From NCBI GenBank assembly GCA_027475525.1, contig JAMWFC010000060.1, forward strand, positions 124,001-188,000: DNA of 64,000 bases, read 5' to 3'. The notes under the pieces were generated by a model. That model had not been told where the DNA came from. It saw only the letters and a list, made by a program, of their open reading frames with translations, and searched no databases. Within the stretch, counting starts at the first letter, position 1; every line of letters begins with the position of its first letter. This document shows positions 19,956 to 31,700 of this stretch, in pieces. The position numbers were made by a program, and so were the translations under genes. Origin of the DNA: Macrolepiota albuminosa (taxonomy: Eukaryota > Basidiomycota > Agaricomycetes > Agaricales > Agaricaceae).

Positions 19956-22900
19956 TTGCCCACCTGCACGTCCAACCAAATGTCTAACACCGACTCCACT
20001 GCTCCCTCTGTTCGTGCAATCTCTATCCGAGGTGCGGATTGGAAACACGACAGATTCAACAGAACGTCACCTACCGCCAACTTCGCTAAGTGGTCCAAGG
20101 CGCTCGAAATCTTCCTCTCCTTACTCGGCCTAAAGTTCTACGTCTTTGCGCCATTTATCCCAGTGCCAAAGGCTAGTTCGGAGCCTGTCGCGTATCGCAA
20201 CTGGCTCACCAACGATGACCTCGCACGTGCGGTAATCATGACCGCGCTCGATGAAGCCGAGTACGAGGGATTAGACGACGCGAAGACCGCGGCGGGCATG
20301 TACACGGCAGTAAAGGCACGTGCTGAAGGGGAGGGTCCTGTCCGCATGGTATCTCTAATTCAGGAGGTATTGAGGATACAGTGCTCTCCCAGCCAGCCCC
20401 TGACGGAGACTGCCACCCGTATCTGCGATATTGTGAATCGCATCTTCGCGATACAGGCTTTAGACAAAGATCTTTTCAAATGTGTCGTCCTTTTGAACAG
20501 CCTGAATGCCCCTCAGTACAAACCCATACAAACCCAGATCTCAAGGGGGCTCGCCGACGCCACATCCAATGCTCCGTATACCTCAGACAATATACGTAAG
20601 CTCCTCGAGACGGTCCAGAACCTCACCACCCTGAAAGTCTCCAGCACGTCTCAACCTGTTGACACCGCACTTGCTGCGACCACATCGCGTGGACGCTTCC
20701 GTTCGACGAAACCATGGCTCCCTGGTCATACCCACCATGCCGGAGTGAAGTGCTGCTCGACCTGCGCCATGCATAATAGGTCGTGCGGCGGGCATGAAGC
20801 GCCATACTGCGCACACCCCGGAGGGGCAATGGAGAAGGCAGGATTCGAGGCAGCCAAGACCGCCGCACGCGCTGCAGGGGCTGCCCCCGCTGCAAAGGAG
20901 AAGCAGACGTCCAACGCCGCTCCCAAGTCATACATGCAGCTAACTGGTCCAAAAGAAAAAGTCTACCTTGTGGAAGCAGGCGACCTTGGACGGCTCCAAA
21001 CGCTGAACACCGAATCTACGACGCCTGACTTCGCTGGCCTCACGACCGACGCCGTACTAGCCGTCAATGACAACGTCGAGTGGGAAGGGTGGATGGCGAC
21101 CATTGAGGAGGAGAGTGACGTACCGGAGACCTCAGTTGACTGGGCAAAATGCACTCAAGAAGTCAGCCAAATGGGTCACGCAACAGTCGCACCAGTAGAC
21201 CAACGTGCAGAGACTGCACTCACCCTCACTGCCGAGTACCCCTTCTTTATTGACTCAGGAGCTACAGTACATATCTCTCCGTGCAAAACGGACCTCTACT
21301 CGCTACGACCCATCGCACCGAAAGCCATAAAAGGAGTTGGAGGCTCTGAGATCTCTGCACACGGAATAGGGTGCATAAGGTTACGCACTACCGAAGGACC
21401 TATGCTCACCCTTCAAAATGCCCTCTACGTGCCCAACTCAACTGTCCGCCTCGTCTCAGTAAGCCGCCTGTCGACAGAAAACAATACATACTCCCAGTTC
21501 GACAACGAAGGTGTACGCATCATAGACCGCACCACGAAAGCCGTAGTCGCCAAAGGACCACTACTAGAAGGGAAGAAACTCTACTCCATCGACCTATCGA
21601 ATGCCGTAGCAGAACATGCATACACCATCCACAATCAACCTGATATAGAAACGTGGCACCGCCGCCTAGGCCACGCCAACTATCAGGCTATCCTTCAACT
21701 CGCCCGCGACCATAAAATCAAAGGTGCGCCTCCATCACTCCATCAGCCACCGCCGAAGTGTGACAGTTGTATTTTGGGCAAACAGACCAAATCATCTGTC
21801 CCGAAGGTCAGGCAGGAGGGGCATAAAGCGAGTCGAAAGCTGGAGATTGTGTGGTTAGACCTAATGGGTCCTGTAAACGTACGGTCGAGATTGGGCAATC
21901 ACTATGTATTAGACATAGTGGACAATTATTCAAACATGCCTTGGTCTATTCCCCTTAAGACGAAGGATGAGGCCCTTCCAGCACTCAAAGCGTGGGAACT
22001 TGCGCGAGAAAACGAGACCGGTCTAAAAGTAGGCAAATACCGAACTGGGTTCGACGGAGAACTCACCAGCAGAGACATGGGTATATGGCTACAGGCTAGA
22101 GGCGTGTCAAGTGAGCGCAGTGCACCCTATACGTCAGCACACATTGGCCGCGTCGAACGCATGCATCGAACTTTAGCAGGAAAAGCGAGAGCAATGAGGG
22201 TGGACTCTGGTTGCCCTGAGTACTTATGGGACGAGTTCTATTTAACAGCCGCTCACCTTCATTCAAAGACCCCAACAAAGGCACTAAATGGAAGGACCCC
22301 ATATGAGAAGTGGCATGGTCGAGAACCCGACTACTCGTATATGCGCGAAATTGAATGTCGCGCATTTGTGCTCGTTCCCACTCACAACCCGAAAACGCGA
22401 CCTCGTTCTATTGAATGCACGCTGATAGGATACAGAGCCAACTCAAAAACGTACCGCTGCTGGGACCCAAAAGAGAGGAAAGTGTATCAGTCCTATCACG
22501 TTAAATTTATTGAACGGCATGAAACACGCACTACGCATAGCCTTCCGACGCAGCCACACGATGTACCTGAGATGCCTCCTGTACCTACCTTGCAAGAACT
22601 CGACGAGTCTGCAACCCCAACACCGCAAGCAGAAGACGACGACCTCAGCGGGTTCGAAATCGATGACGAAGACGTTCCCAATCTTGCCCCAGCCGACGCG
22701 GATCGGGATGACATCGCTCAACCCCGAAGATCCACACACATTCGACGACCAACGGAGAAAGTAACCGAGGAACAAAATCGACGGCCAACGAGACTAGAGA
22801 GGGCAGTGGAAGAGTCGCGAGAAAGTGGATTGAGACTAAAGGAGAAAAGAGCAGAGAGGATGACGCAAGAAGCACCCACAGTGATCGAACCCGAAGCACA

Positions 22901-24590
22901 ACAAGCGCCTGCGCCCACAGACACCACCCCAATCACCGACATAGATCACGATCGTATCTTGGCGGCAATATCGACATCATTCAATGACATCGATCCGTTG
23001 CCCGACATCGAGGAAGAACCCAGGACCTGGGAAGAAGCAAAGGCTGGACCTGATGCAGCAAAATGGGAAGAAGGTTATCGTGAAGAAATGAAGTCGCTTA
23101 AAGACATGGGAGTATACCGCCTCATCCCACGCTCAAGCGTGCCGCAAGGACAGAAAGTCAGAAAAGAACGACCGATATTTAAAATAAAAAGGGATGAAAA
23201 CGGGAACCCGGTGAGATACAAAGTACGACTGGTGTTCAAGGGGTACGAGCAGATCTACGGGAAGGATTATAACAAGACCACGTCTCCGACAGCACGTATG
23301 GAATCGTGGCGCATATTGCTCCACATTGCAGCCTCTCAGGGATGGGATGCCATGCAAATCGACGTGAAGACCGCCTTCCTGTACAGGCTTCTCCCTGATG
23401 ACGAAATCCAATACATGGAACAGCCCAACGGTTTCGAGGAACCAGGAAAAGAAGGTTGGATATGTGAACTGGTAAGGGGCCTGTACGGGATGAAGCAAGC
23501 CGGGAGAATCTGGAACCAGACTCTAAACGGAAAGATGCTGTCATGGGGATTCACAAGACTGGCATGCGAGTCCTGTATGTATTACAGAGCGTCTCCTACC
23601 GGAGTTGTGATTGCAGCCGTCCATGTCGACGACTTCTTGTCCATCGCTAGCTCCAAAACCGAAAACGACCGGTTCAAAGCGCAGATGCAAACGACCTGGA
23701 CGATCACCGACATGGGAACGCCGAAGTATCTCGTGGGAGTATCCGTGGAGTGGGAAAGAGAAAGAAACATGGTGATGTTGTCGCAGACAGGATTCATTGA
23801 CCGTGTGGTACGACAATTTAGGCAGTCAGATGCGCACCCACTCTCCCTCCCGATGGAGCCTGGTCTCAAGCTCAGACGACCGAGACGCGATACACAGACA
23901 CAACAAGACAGAGAAGAAATCGCACGACTCCCTTACAGATCCTTAGTTGGCTGCCTCCTATACATTGCAATCGCGACCAGACCGGACATTGCATACGCCG
24001 TACAGCAACTGTCTCAATTTCTCGATAACTACGACAGGACGCACTGGAATGCCGGTATACGACTATTGAGATACCTCAAGGGCTCAAAAGAACTGAAGCT
24101 TTGTCTCGGAGGCCCGTCCATCACCCTTCGCGGCTTCACAGATGCTGACTGGGCAAGTTGTCTCGACACGAGGAGGAGTACAGGGGGCTACATGTGGTCG
24201 CTCGGGTCGGGTGCCGCATCCTGGTCTGTACGTAAACAGAAAACCGTGGCAACATCCTCGTGCGAAGCCGAATACATGGCGGCTTATGAGTCTACGCAAG
24301 AATGCATCTGGTTGCGCATGCTACTGAATGCTCTCGGATGGGACCTCGCAAAGAAACCGACGACGCTGTTTTGCGACAACAAGGCCGCGATCTCATTATC
24401 GGAAGACCCAACGGCTCACGCGAGAGTGAAACACTTCGACCTCAAGTACCACTTCATTCGCGAACGAGCGCACAACGGAGAAATTACCATAAAATACGTA
24501 AACACTAGAGATAACGTCGCCGACATGTTCACCAAAGCTCTGTCGAAACCGCTCTTCCTACGACTTCGGCAGATGCTGGGCTTGTCCTGA
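19956..24590 (+). CDS. Ty1/copia Gag-Pol polyprotein, 1544 aa, uninterrupted
   Basis: A gag region (residues 1-290) ends in a Cys/His cluster near residues 265-285 (CCSTCAMHNRSC) that is not a standard CCHC knuckle. Protease has FIDSGATVH at about 430. Integrase has its H-H-C-C module at about 565-605 (HRRLGHAN, CDSCILGK) and a DDE core (LDLMGP near 635, GFDGE, VERMHR). RT starts near 1045, with IDVKTAFL and the catalytic HVDDF near 1222 in place of the usual YVDD. RNase H has TDADWA near 1394 and CDNKAAI, and ends with VADMFTKALSK. ATG at 19956 is the first in frame; ATG at 19980 is an alternative. The single frame implies Gag and Pol are made as one protein. Confidence 0.95.
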   Translation: MPTCTSNQMSNTDSTAPSVRAISIRGADWKHDRFNRTSPTANFAKWSKALEIFLSLLGLKFYVFAPFIPVPKASSEPVAYRNWLTNDDLARAVIMTALDEAEYEGLDDAKTAAGMYTAVKARAEGEGPVRMVSLIQEVLRIQCSPSQPLTETATRICDIVNRIFAIQALDKDLFKCVVLLNSLNAPQYKPIQTQISRGLADATSNAPYTSDNIRKLLETVQNLTTLKVSSTSQPVDTALAATTSRGRFRSTKPWLPGHTHHAGVKCCSTCAMHNRSCGGHEAPYCAHPGGAMEKAGFEAAKTAARAAGAAPAAKEKQTSNAAPKSYMQLTGPKEKVYLVEAGDLGRLQTLNTESTTPDFAGLTTDAVLAVNDNVEWEGWMATIEEESDVPETSVDWAKCTQEVSQMGHATVAPVDQRAETALTLTAEYPFFIDSGATVHISPCKTDLYSLRPIAPKAIKGVGGSEISAHGIGCIRLRTTEGPMLTLQNALYVPNSTVRLVSVSRLSTENNTYSQFDNEGVRIIDRTTKAVVAKGPLLEGKKLYSIDLSNAVAEHAYTIHNQPDIETWHRRLGHANYQAILQLARDHKIKGAPPSLHQPPPKCDSCILGKQTKSSVPKVRQEGHKASRKLEIVWLDLMGPVNVRSRLGNHYVLDIVDNYSNMPWSIPLKTKDEALPALKAWELARENETGLKVGKYRTGFDGELTSRDMGIWLQARGVSSERSAPYTSAHIGRVERMHRTLAGKARAMRVDSGCPEYLWDEFYLTAAHLHSKTPTKALNGRTPYEKWHGREPDYSYMREIECRAFVLVPTHNPKTRPRSIECTLIGYRANSKTYRCWDPKERKVYQSYHVKFIERHETRTTHSLPTQPHDVPEMPPVPTLQELDESATPTPQAEDDDLSGFEIDDEDVPNLAPADADRDDIAQPRRSTHIRRPTEKVTEEQNRRPTRLERAVEESRESGLRLKEKRAERMTQEAPTVIEPEAQQAPAPTDTTPITDIDHDRILAAISTSFNDIDPLPDIEEEPRTWEEAKAGPDAAKWEEGYREEMKSLKDMGVYRLIPRSSVPQGQKVRKERPIFKIKRDENGNPVRYKVRLVFKGYEQIYGKDYNKTTSPTARMESWRILLHIAASQGWDAMQIDVKTAFLYRLLPDDEIQYMEQPNGFEEPGKEGWICELVRGLYGMKQAGRIWNQTLNGKMLSWGFTRLACESCMYYRASPTGVVIAAVHVDDFLSIASSKTENDRFKAQMQTTWTITDMGTPKYLVGVSVEWERERNMVMLSQTGFIDRVVRQFRQSDAHPLSLPMEPGLKLRRPRRDTQTQQDREEIARLPYRSLVGCLLYIAIATRPDIAYAVQQLSQFLDNYDRTHWNAGIRLLRYLKGSKELKLCLGGPSITLRGFTDADWASCLDTRRSTGGYMWSLGSGAASWSVRKQKTVATSSCEAEYMAAYESTQECIWLRMLLNALGWDLAKKPTTLFCDNKAAISLSEDPTAHARVKHFDLKYHFIRERAHNGEITIKYVNTRDNVADMFTKALSKPLFLRLRQMLGLS

Positions 24591-24642
24591 CGATACCACG
24601 ATCTCATACGTGAGGAGGAGTCTCTACGAGTCGTATCCGCGG

Positions 24643-24652
24643 TAAGGAGGAG
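24643..24652 (+). other. Polypurine tract of copia element
   Basis: AAGGAGGAG lies directly before the 3' LTR. A second GAGGAGGAG lies at about 24612-24620 and could be a duplicate. Confidence 0.65.
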
Positions 24653-25009
24653 TGTTGGAGCGTCGCGGGTGTGACATGTGAAGAGTACCGCGAAACGACG
24701 GCCAGGGCCAACTGGGCCACCGAACGCTTTGTCCGAATGCTTTGTTCAATGTACTATATATATATCACGCGCCCTACATTGGTATCCCCCAGTCTCGTTT
24801 ATACGTCTCTGGGGGTAAGTCGTGCACATTACTGATACTCATACATATACTAATCACACGCGTACCTAGATTGTCGTACTGATATAAACAACCTAGGTAC
24901 ATACAAATACAGTCTCGTTTATACGTCTCTGGGGATTGTCGTACTGATATAAACAACCTAGGTGTTCGTCGCACCACTCTAAGTATAGCCTCCAGTACGG
25001 TTTCTAACA
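24653..25009 (+). repeat. 3' LTR of copia element
   Basis: The 357-bp copy matches the 5' LTR except for one A/G difference near 24,962. It is followed by the target duplication GAGAT at 25010-25014. Confidence 0.95.
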
Positions 25010-25490
25010 GAGATTGCTTAATTCGGTAGCTTCCAATTCACCGTCGCAGTCCTATGCACCGTATCATGTGCTGGGTGCCACCTGGTAGGTGGAATCAGGT
25101 AGGCTCAGGTACGTCATGTATTCTCTGTTATGGGGTATACATGGAGGCGTCTATTTTGTAGATGCAGGAATGACAGACCTTGTTTTCTCACCATATATAA
25201 CTGCATTCAGGATGTATCCTCAGACCAAAATGTTCTGCATCTTCCTACCTTCTGTTATCCTATGACTCAGAAGGATACATGGCTCTTCTCAGATGCACAA
25301 TGGTCTCATGTGCAATAATTCATCAGCTGTTTCTCCTCATCGCGAAAATAGCGCGTTGAACACTTCTAGTCAACTATATGTTTGTTGTTCGTCACCCAAA
25401 GTACCACGGCGGAGAATGTGTCATTTACTACAATTTAGACAATACTATAAGAAATAAATACCCCATGCACACCTCATTTCCTATCAAGAG
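25010..25490. other. Intergenic, right flank of copia
   Basis: After the target duplication there is no recognisable gene. The short open frame at 25130-25318 has no supporting features. Confidence 0.5.
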
Positions 25491-27686
25491 CTAAAAGGCA
25501 CTCGGATTATCTTCGAAATAATTTCCCTTGAGAGCCGAACCATAGTCCCACTCATCCATCGCCATGACCTCCTTCCCAAGCCCATACTTCTGCAACACCT
25601 CCGCCACCTTCGCCTCATCCGGCTCTCCTTGCTCCAACGACTCCGGATTGGGTACAGGTGGCAGCGTAGCAAACACAACCCTCGCCATTTCCACCTGATC
25701 CAAATAGGCCCTGGGTGTAAGCGGCGGCGCATACTTGGTCTCTAGCTCTATAACGCGCTCGATTGACCCGTGCTCACGGATGAACTTGAGTGCACGTGCG
25801 GGCCCCACGTTTTTAATGCGCTGGGAGAAGTCGGTGCCGAGCAGGAGGGCGAAGTCTACGAAGGACGCGCGGTCGAGTTGAAGGACGGTACGAATTTCGG
25901 CCCCAGAGACGAGGGTGAGGGGTGTATCTTTGTTCGTAAGATTTCGGACGAGGGGGGCTTCGTATATGAGGACGTCCTGTGTGTCACCAGTCGTTTAAAT
26001 TTTGTATCGCACTAATGGCGAAAGGATGGACGAGAAAACGCACAGTATCTTCGCTGATAACATAATCCGCCAACCCATTCAAAACCATCGATGAAGCCAA
26101 TGCCTCCGCCTCGTATGCACCAGACGCCTCCAAACACGGCACACCCATAGCGTTCAAAATCTCCTTCGACTCAGTATACGTGCTCGACGTCGGGGGGTTC
26201 ATCCTCCTCTCGAACGAAGCTGACATGTACTCACTTCTTTGAGACAAACGCTTCAGTGCATCGGGCAACTTGGACTCCCTCAGTTCTGCGGAAAATCCAT
26301 CCCAGAACCGGCCTTCCTCAAGTGTTAGTTGGTACTGCGCCTTTGTCATCATGATCTCGGCTTGGGCGTCTGGGTCGCCAACACTGGGAATCGAGGATGG
26401 AGAAGAGTCGAACGGGTCGGAGAGGGTGGCGAGTCGAGAAACGCTTCGGCGATATGAGAGATATAAGTTGGATAGTTGACTTTCGATGTCTTCGGGGGTG
26501 TGAATGGTTTCAGAAGAGTCAGCTATGGGTAGGCTATTCCCGGGCGATGGAGGCGTAGGTATGCTATCGAATGTATTGGTGGTTTGTGGTGCGAAAATAC
26601 CCTGTTCTTCTGATGATTTCGGGATGCCATCTTCTAAGTGTGCAAGTTCGGGTTCGTGGGTTGATAATGGTGATTCTTCAATAATAAAATGCGGATGAAA
26701 ATCATCTATATGCTCGGAGGAAACAGGCGTATACGCATCTGGTACAGAGTCAAACGATGAATGGAAGGGCACCTTCGGCTCTTCAAACCAGGGGTGATAT
26801 GGTGAAACGTGTACAGAACCTTCTACGTGCGTTGAATCTCGTTCGACTAAGAGAGAATCAACGTATTCTGATACGAAGTGGTTGTCAATGCCGAAAGTTT
26901 CATCTGCCAAAAATTCAGGCATGAGAAGGTCGACATCGACCGAAAGGCGCAGTGTCGAGGGTTCCTCGACAAGTGATGAATCTTCAAGGGGCTTAGAGGT
27001 ACTATCTTGCGACTGCATACTGTCTATGGGGGTCGTAGCCACTGGTGTTTGACACCTTTCTGCTGCCGACTCTTCGGGGGCCAGTCGATGCAAAAGGTCT
27101 GTAGTGCGTCTTCGTTTCGCGTCGCTGAGCTTCCAGAAGCGTGGCATAATGTCAGAAAGTTGTTTCAGCCGTTTCGAACGATCTTGCTCCAATACTCCAC
27201 GCGCTTTGACTTTTCGCTGCGCATCCTTCCTTCGCGCGAGCTGGCATCAGACAGCACTTTAGTGGCGGAACCGCTTCGGGAAGGAGAATATACGAACTTC
27301 ACGCGTTTTAGCGGTATGACGCTCCATCCCGTCAAAGACACACACAGCCGAGACCCCAGCTTCCTGTAACTCTCTTGCGAGCCGATACCACATCTGTACA
27401 TGACGGTAGGGATGCGGCATTGGTGCAAAATGCAAGCGCTGTGTAATGAGCGTTCCATCACTGTGGTTCGTAGCACGTCATGAGACGAAAGTGCCAGCTA
27501 ATGCTCGGGTAGAGACTTGCCACATACATCACGACTTTCTTACCAGCTAACCCTCGGAGACGGTCAGGGAGCTTCTTGATGACCTCTGGACTATTTTTTT
27601 TTTGGTGGATCAATGAATATCTTAGGAAAATGACGCCAGACGAACCATGTCTTCTGCAGGAAAGGGGTGAGTCCTAGCACACCCAT
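25491..27686 (-). CDS. XPG/Rad2-family (FEN1/EXO1-like) structure-specific nuclease
   Basis: Five exons join in frame: 27686-27646, 27590-27528, 27460-27298, 27240-26044 and 25976-25491, giving 649 residues. The N domain starts MGVLGLTPFLQK and holds VIDGTLITQ and VFDGMERHTAKTRE. The I domain has GAYEAEALAS and SEDTDVL, which carry the acidic metal-binding residues of the family, followed by LLGTDFSQRIKNVGPARAL (helix-hairpin-helix). Between N and I lies an insertion of roughly 270 residues, acidic and Ser/Thr-rich, as in XPG/Rad2 rather than FEN1. The family cuts 5' flaps or bubbles in DNA repair and replication. Which member this is cannot be settled; it is shorter than XPG itself. The copia element inserted about 480 bp beyond its 3' end. 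Confidence 0.85.
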
Positions 27687-27864
27687 AAAGTGAAAGTTGG
27701 TTTGACGCGAGAAAAGATCATCGGCCCGGGGCCCCGGTCTGACTCTTACATCCATATGTTCACACAAAAAAGTACATTCATTGGATTGAACAACTCAATA
27801 CAGGGATGCGAGTTAAAAGAATATGTACATTGAATAGTTACCACATCACAATGCACCACACTCC

Positions 27865-28624
27865 TCATAAGCCAGCAAGTCCAGTGAGAGCAGACAGGGC
27901 AGTCTTGATCTGAGTGACGAATTGGTTCAATTGCTGGCGCGTCTTATCTGTGGTAAAGGAGATCAAGGGAGAAAAGCAAAAAAGCGTCAGCATAACGCGT
28001 GTTTCCGATGACGGGTAATGGAACAGTATAAAGCAACAAGATGAAAAGCATGAAGAGAGTGCTGCCTACCGACGATACCAACAAACAACCATGAAGATAG
28101 TCGAGGACGTGATAAATACATGCCTTGTTCATTTTCTGTGTTCATCATCGAAACAATCTTCTTCTCGATGTTTTGAGCCGCGAGTGAGCTTTCGTATTTG
28201 GGCCGCGCAGCAGCCCACGCGTGCGTCTCCAGTACGGCATCAAGTAGCATAGAAGCGAGCTCTGTCATGGGGACAGAAGAGGGATATCGTCAGTTGACGC
28301 GAGATGACGCCACAAACGCGCATATATGCATCCTCAATTCGATCAGAGCCACGCACCTTTCTCAAATTCAGCGTCACGATTGACTTCGTTGTTGAACGGC
28401 AACACAATGTCGGTTTTGTGGTCGAAAGGTGGAAACTTATCGCCAATAATTTCAGAAAGCGGTCGCATGTGACTTGACGGTGCAGTAGATTGCGAAGGTG
28501 TCCTCGGTTTGTATTTTGTGAGAGTCGGCGAATTTAGCTTTGGAGAACTGGGAGACACGTTTAGACAGGCGTTTTCATTGATTGATTCGACCATGGGCAC
28601 CGTGGGCGACGACGGAGAGGACAT
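27865..28624 (-). CDS. Small conserved-looking hypothetical protein, 162 aa
   Basis: Exons 28624-28357, 28261-28124 and 27947-27865 join in frame. The first 90 residues are Ser/Pro-rich and probably disordered. The rest is helical and charged (ELASMLLDAVLETHAW, AAQNIEKKIVSMM) and ends in an amphipathic tail. Intron 2 begins GCATGT after CAAG, so it is a GC-AG intron; using a GT instead breaks the frame. The gene is divergent from alpha-COP, with 173 bp between start codons. No family is recognised. An upstream ATG at 28742 opens another frame and is less likely. Confidence 0.6.
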
Positions 28625-28797
28625 GGTTGCCTCTACAGAATATCGAGGGGGCACAGCCACCGGCAAACGTGACTTCTGACCATTCTCCCACGTTGAGCAA
28701 GCCACGTCTGTCGTCTTGAAGCGCGTTCAGGGCCTCTGCCATCTGCAGCCTTGTCAACAACTTTTCCTACGACCTAGGGCCTCAAAACTCGCCGAGC

Positions 28798-31700
28798 ATG
28801 TCTGTTATGCTCACCAAGTTCGAGTCGAAAAGTAACCGCGTTAAGGGTATCCTCACTTCTACGTCAAGACTTACCTCCCGATCTCTAATTTCGGCGTTTT
28901 AGGGCTTGCTTTCCATCCGACTCAGCCACTTCTAGCTGCCGCGCTGCACAATGGGAGTGTACAGCTATGGAATTATCGCATGGGAGTCCTGGTCGATAGA
29001 TTTGAGGAGCACGAGGGTGAGCAAACCCACCTTAATTACTTATGAACAACCTTTGATCGTGCCAATAGGTCCTGTAAGAGGCGTTGCCATCCATCCATCC
29101 CGCGCTTTGTTGGTGACGGGAGGTGACGACTACAAAATCAAAGTCTGGGGTCAGTCCAATCAGTAATTCGACACGCTGCAGCTTTCATTCATCGCATAAC
29201 CAGATATTCGACCCCAAAATCGACGTTGCCTCTTTACTCTGCATGGTCATCTTGACTACGTCCGGACAGTACAATTCCATCATGAAATGCCTTGGATAGT
29301 AAGTCTTTGTCTATCAGATTGTAATACACCTTATGACCTCTCAATAGCTCTCCTGTTCTGACGACCAAACTATACGTATCTGGAACAGTACCTCACGCCA
29401 ATGCATTGCAGTCCTCACCGGTCACTCGCACTACGTCATGTCTGCCCAGTTCCACCCTAAGGATGACCTTGTCGTCTCAGCATCGATGGACCAAACCGTC
29501 CGTGTTTGGGACATCTCGGGCCTCCGCAAAGGCTCACAACACTCAGGTGGGGGTGGACCTGGTGGCCATTCGGGCGTAGGCGGCAGCGGGCCAGGCGCCT
29601 TTGAGACCTTCGACTCTTTCTCAACCGTCAAGTACGTTTTGGAAGGCCATGACCGTGGTGTCAACTCTGCCATGTTCCACCCGACACTCCCACTCATCAT
29701 CTCCGCGGCAGACGACCGTGTCATCAAGATCTGGCGCATGAGCGAGACCAAAGCATGGGAGGTTGATTCGTGCCGCGGGCATTTCAACAATGTCTCCAGC
29801 GCGCTGTTCCATCCTAAGCACGAGCTCATCGTATCGTGTGGTGAGGATAAAACTGTACGCGTTTGGGATCTCGCGAAACGTACGGCGATACAAACATTCC
29901 GTCGCGAGCACGACCGGTTTTGGATTCTCGCTTCGCACCCGAACCTCAACCTCTTTGCTGCAGGCCACGATTCGGGTCTTATCGTGTTCAAGCTTGAGCG
30001 TGAGCGTCCTGCATTCTCTGTGCACCAAGACATGTTGTACTATGTCCGTGACAAATATGTGCGCTCTTACGACATTAACACCGGCGCGGATATTGGGCTG
30101 CTCAGCGTGCGCAAGTTTGGAAGCCCCTACGTGCCCCCGAGAACACTGAGCTTTAACCCGGCGGAACGTGCTATTATTACTACTATTAGTTCTGACAATG
30201 GACTGTATGAATTGGCGAGTTTGCCTCAGCAGGCACAGGGTGGAGAGTTGAAGGATTCGAGTGTAGATGGCAAGAAGGGTAATGGTCAAAGTGCGATTTT
30301 CGTGGCGAGGAACAGGTTTGCTGTCCTTGACAAAACTAAACAGGTTAGTTCTTCGTTGGATGGTCTCAAAAATCTTTGACTGACATGAGCTGTTGGGGAA
30401 GATGATCGAAATACGGGACCTTTCAAACACTATTGTTAAAACCATTAAAGCCCCTGTCGTGACGAACGAAATATTCTACGGAGGAACGGCTAGCTTGATT
30501 CTCAGTTCAACAACCTCGGTTATTCTTTACGACATCCAGCAAGGCAAGACTCTGGCGGAAATCAACAGCCCCCCCGTCAAATATGTTGTCTGGAGTGCCG
30601 ACAACTCTCTCGTTGCTTTGCTGGGCAAACACAGTACGTTTCTACGACATACTTATCAAGACCACATCGTCTCACAAGCCTTTTGTAGCTATAACCGTTG
30701 CAAACAAAAACTTCTCGTCACATAGCTTCATACATGAAACTATCCGCATCAAGTCTGGAGCATGGGATGACTCAGGTGTCTTTATCTACTCGACGCTCAA
30801 CCATGTGAAATACTGCCTACCCCAAGGGTCTGATCAAACTGTTTTCCTTAACCTTCAATGACTGACAGAGTCTACTTTAGCGACCACGGTGTGATCTGCA
30901 CCCTCGACAACCCCGTCTACCTAACAAGAGTCAAGGGAAAGACTGTGCATTGCCTTGACCGTTCTGCCCGTCCACGCACGATCACGTTCGACCCCACAGA
31001 GTATCGCTTCAAACTTGCGCTCCTTAGGAATAATTACGAAGAAATGCTGTATATCATCCGGACTTCGACTCTCCTTGGGCAAAGTATCATCGCTTACCTT
31101 CAACAGAAGGGATTCCCAGAGGTACGTGTTGTGTTCATTGCTGTTTCGGATATACTGATATTGTTTGATAGATTGCTTTGCATTTCGTGCAAGATACGAA
31201 TACACGATTCGAATTGGCTATTGAGTGTGGAAACTTAGATGTTGCTTTAGAGACTGCAAAAGAGATCGATCGGACAGAGTGCTGGGATCGTTTGGCGCAG
31301 CAGGCGTTGAAGCAGGGTCATCATAAAGTACGTTTGGATAATCTTCTCAAATTCTTACTGACATATTCACTTTGTGCAGATCGCGGAAAAGGCGTATCAA
31401 CAAATGAAGAACTTCGACAAACTCTCGTTCTTGTATCTCGCCACAGGAAGTACAGACAAATTGTCAAAGATGCAAAAGATTGCTGATGCGCGTGGTGACC
31501 CCATGTCGCGGTTTCATAACGCGCTCTATGCCGGTGATGCGAAGGGCAGGATATCAGTCCTGCGTGATGTTGGGCTCCGTGAGTGGTTCAGCAATCATTA
31601 AGTGCTTGTACTCAATGGCACACTTAAAGATCCTCTCGCGTACCTGACAGCGAAGACTAATGGTTTGGACGACCTGGCTGCTGAGATCCTCGAGGCAGCT

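Larger units (their letters stand above)
19393..25009 (+). mobile_element. Complete Ty1/copia retrotransposon
   Basis: The element has two 357-bp LTRs, a primer-binding site, one long polyprotein frame and a polypurine tract. Identical 5-bp target-site duplications GAGAT lie at 19388-19392 and 25010-25014. The LTRs differ at one position that I could find (A at the site before TGTTCGTC in the 5' copy, G in the 3' copy), so insertion is recent. It appears structurally competent for transposition. Confidence 0.95.

Noticed and set aside
22096..23869. Minus-strand frames inside the copia polyprotein
   Set aside because: The plus-strand polyprotein is intact and fully assigned; the antisense frames show no domain.
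28625..28760. Extra N-terminal exon (MAEALNALQDDRRG) for the small gene at 27865-28624
   Set aside because: Its frame does not join to the Ser/Pro-rich exon without an unsupported splice; kept out of the model.
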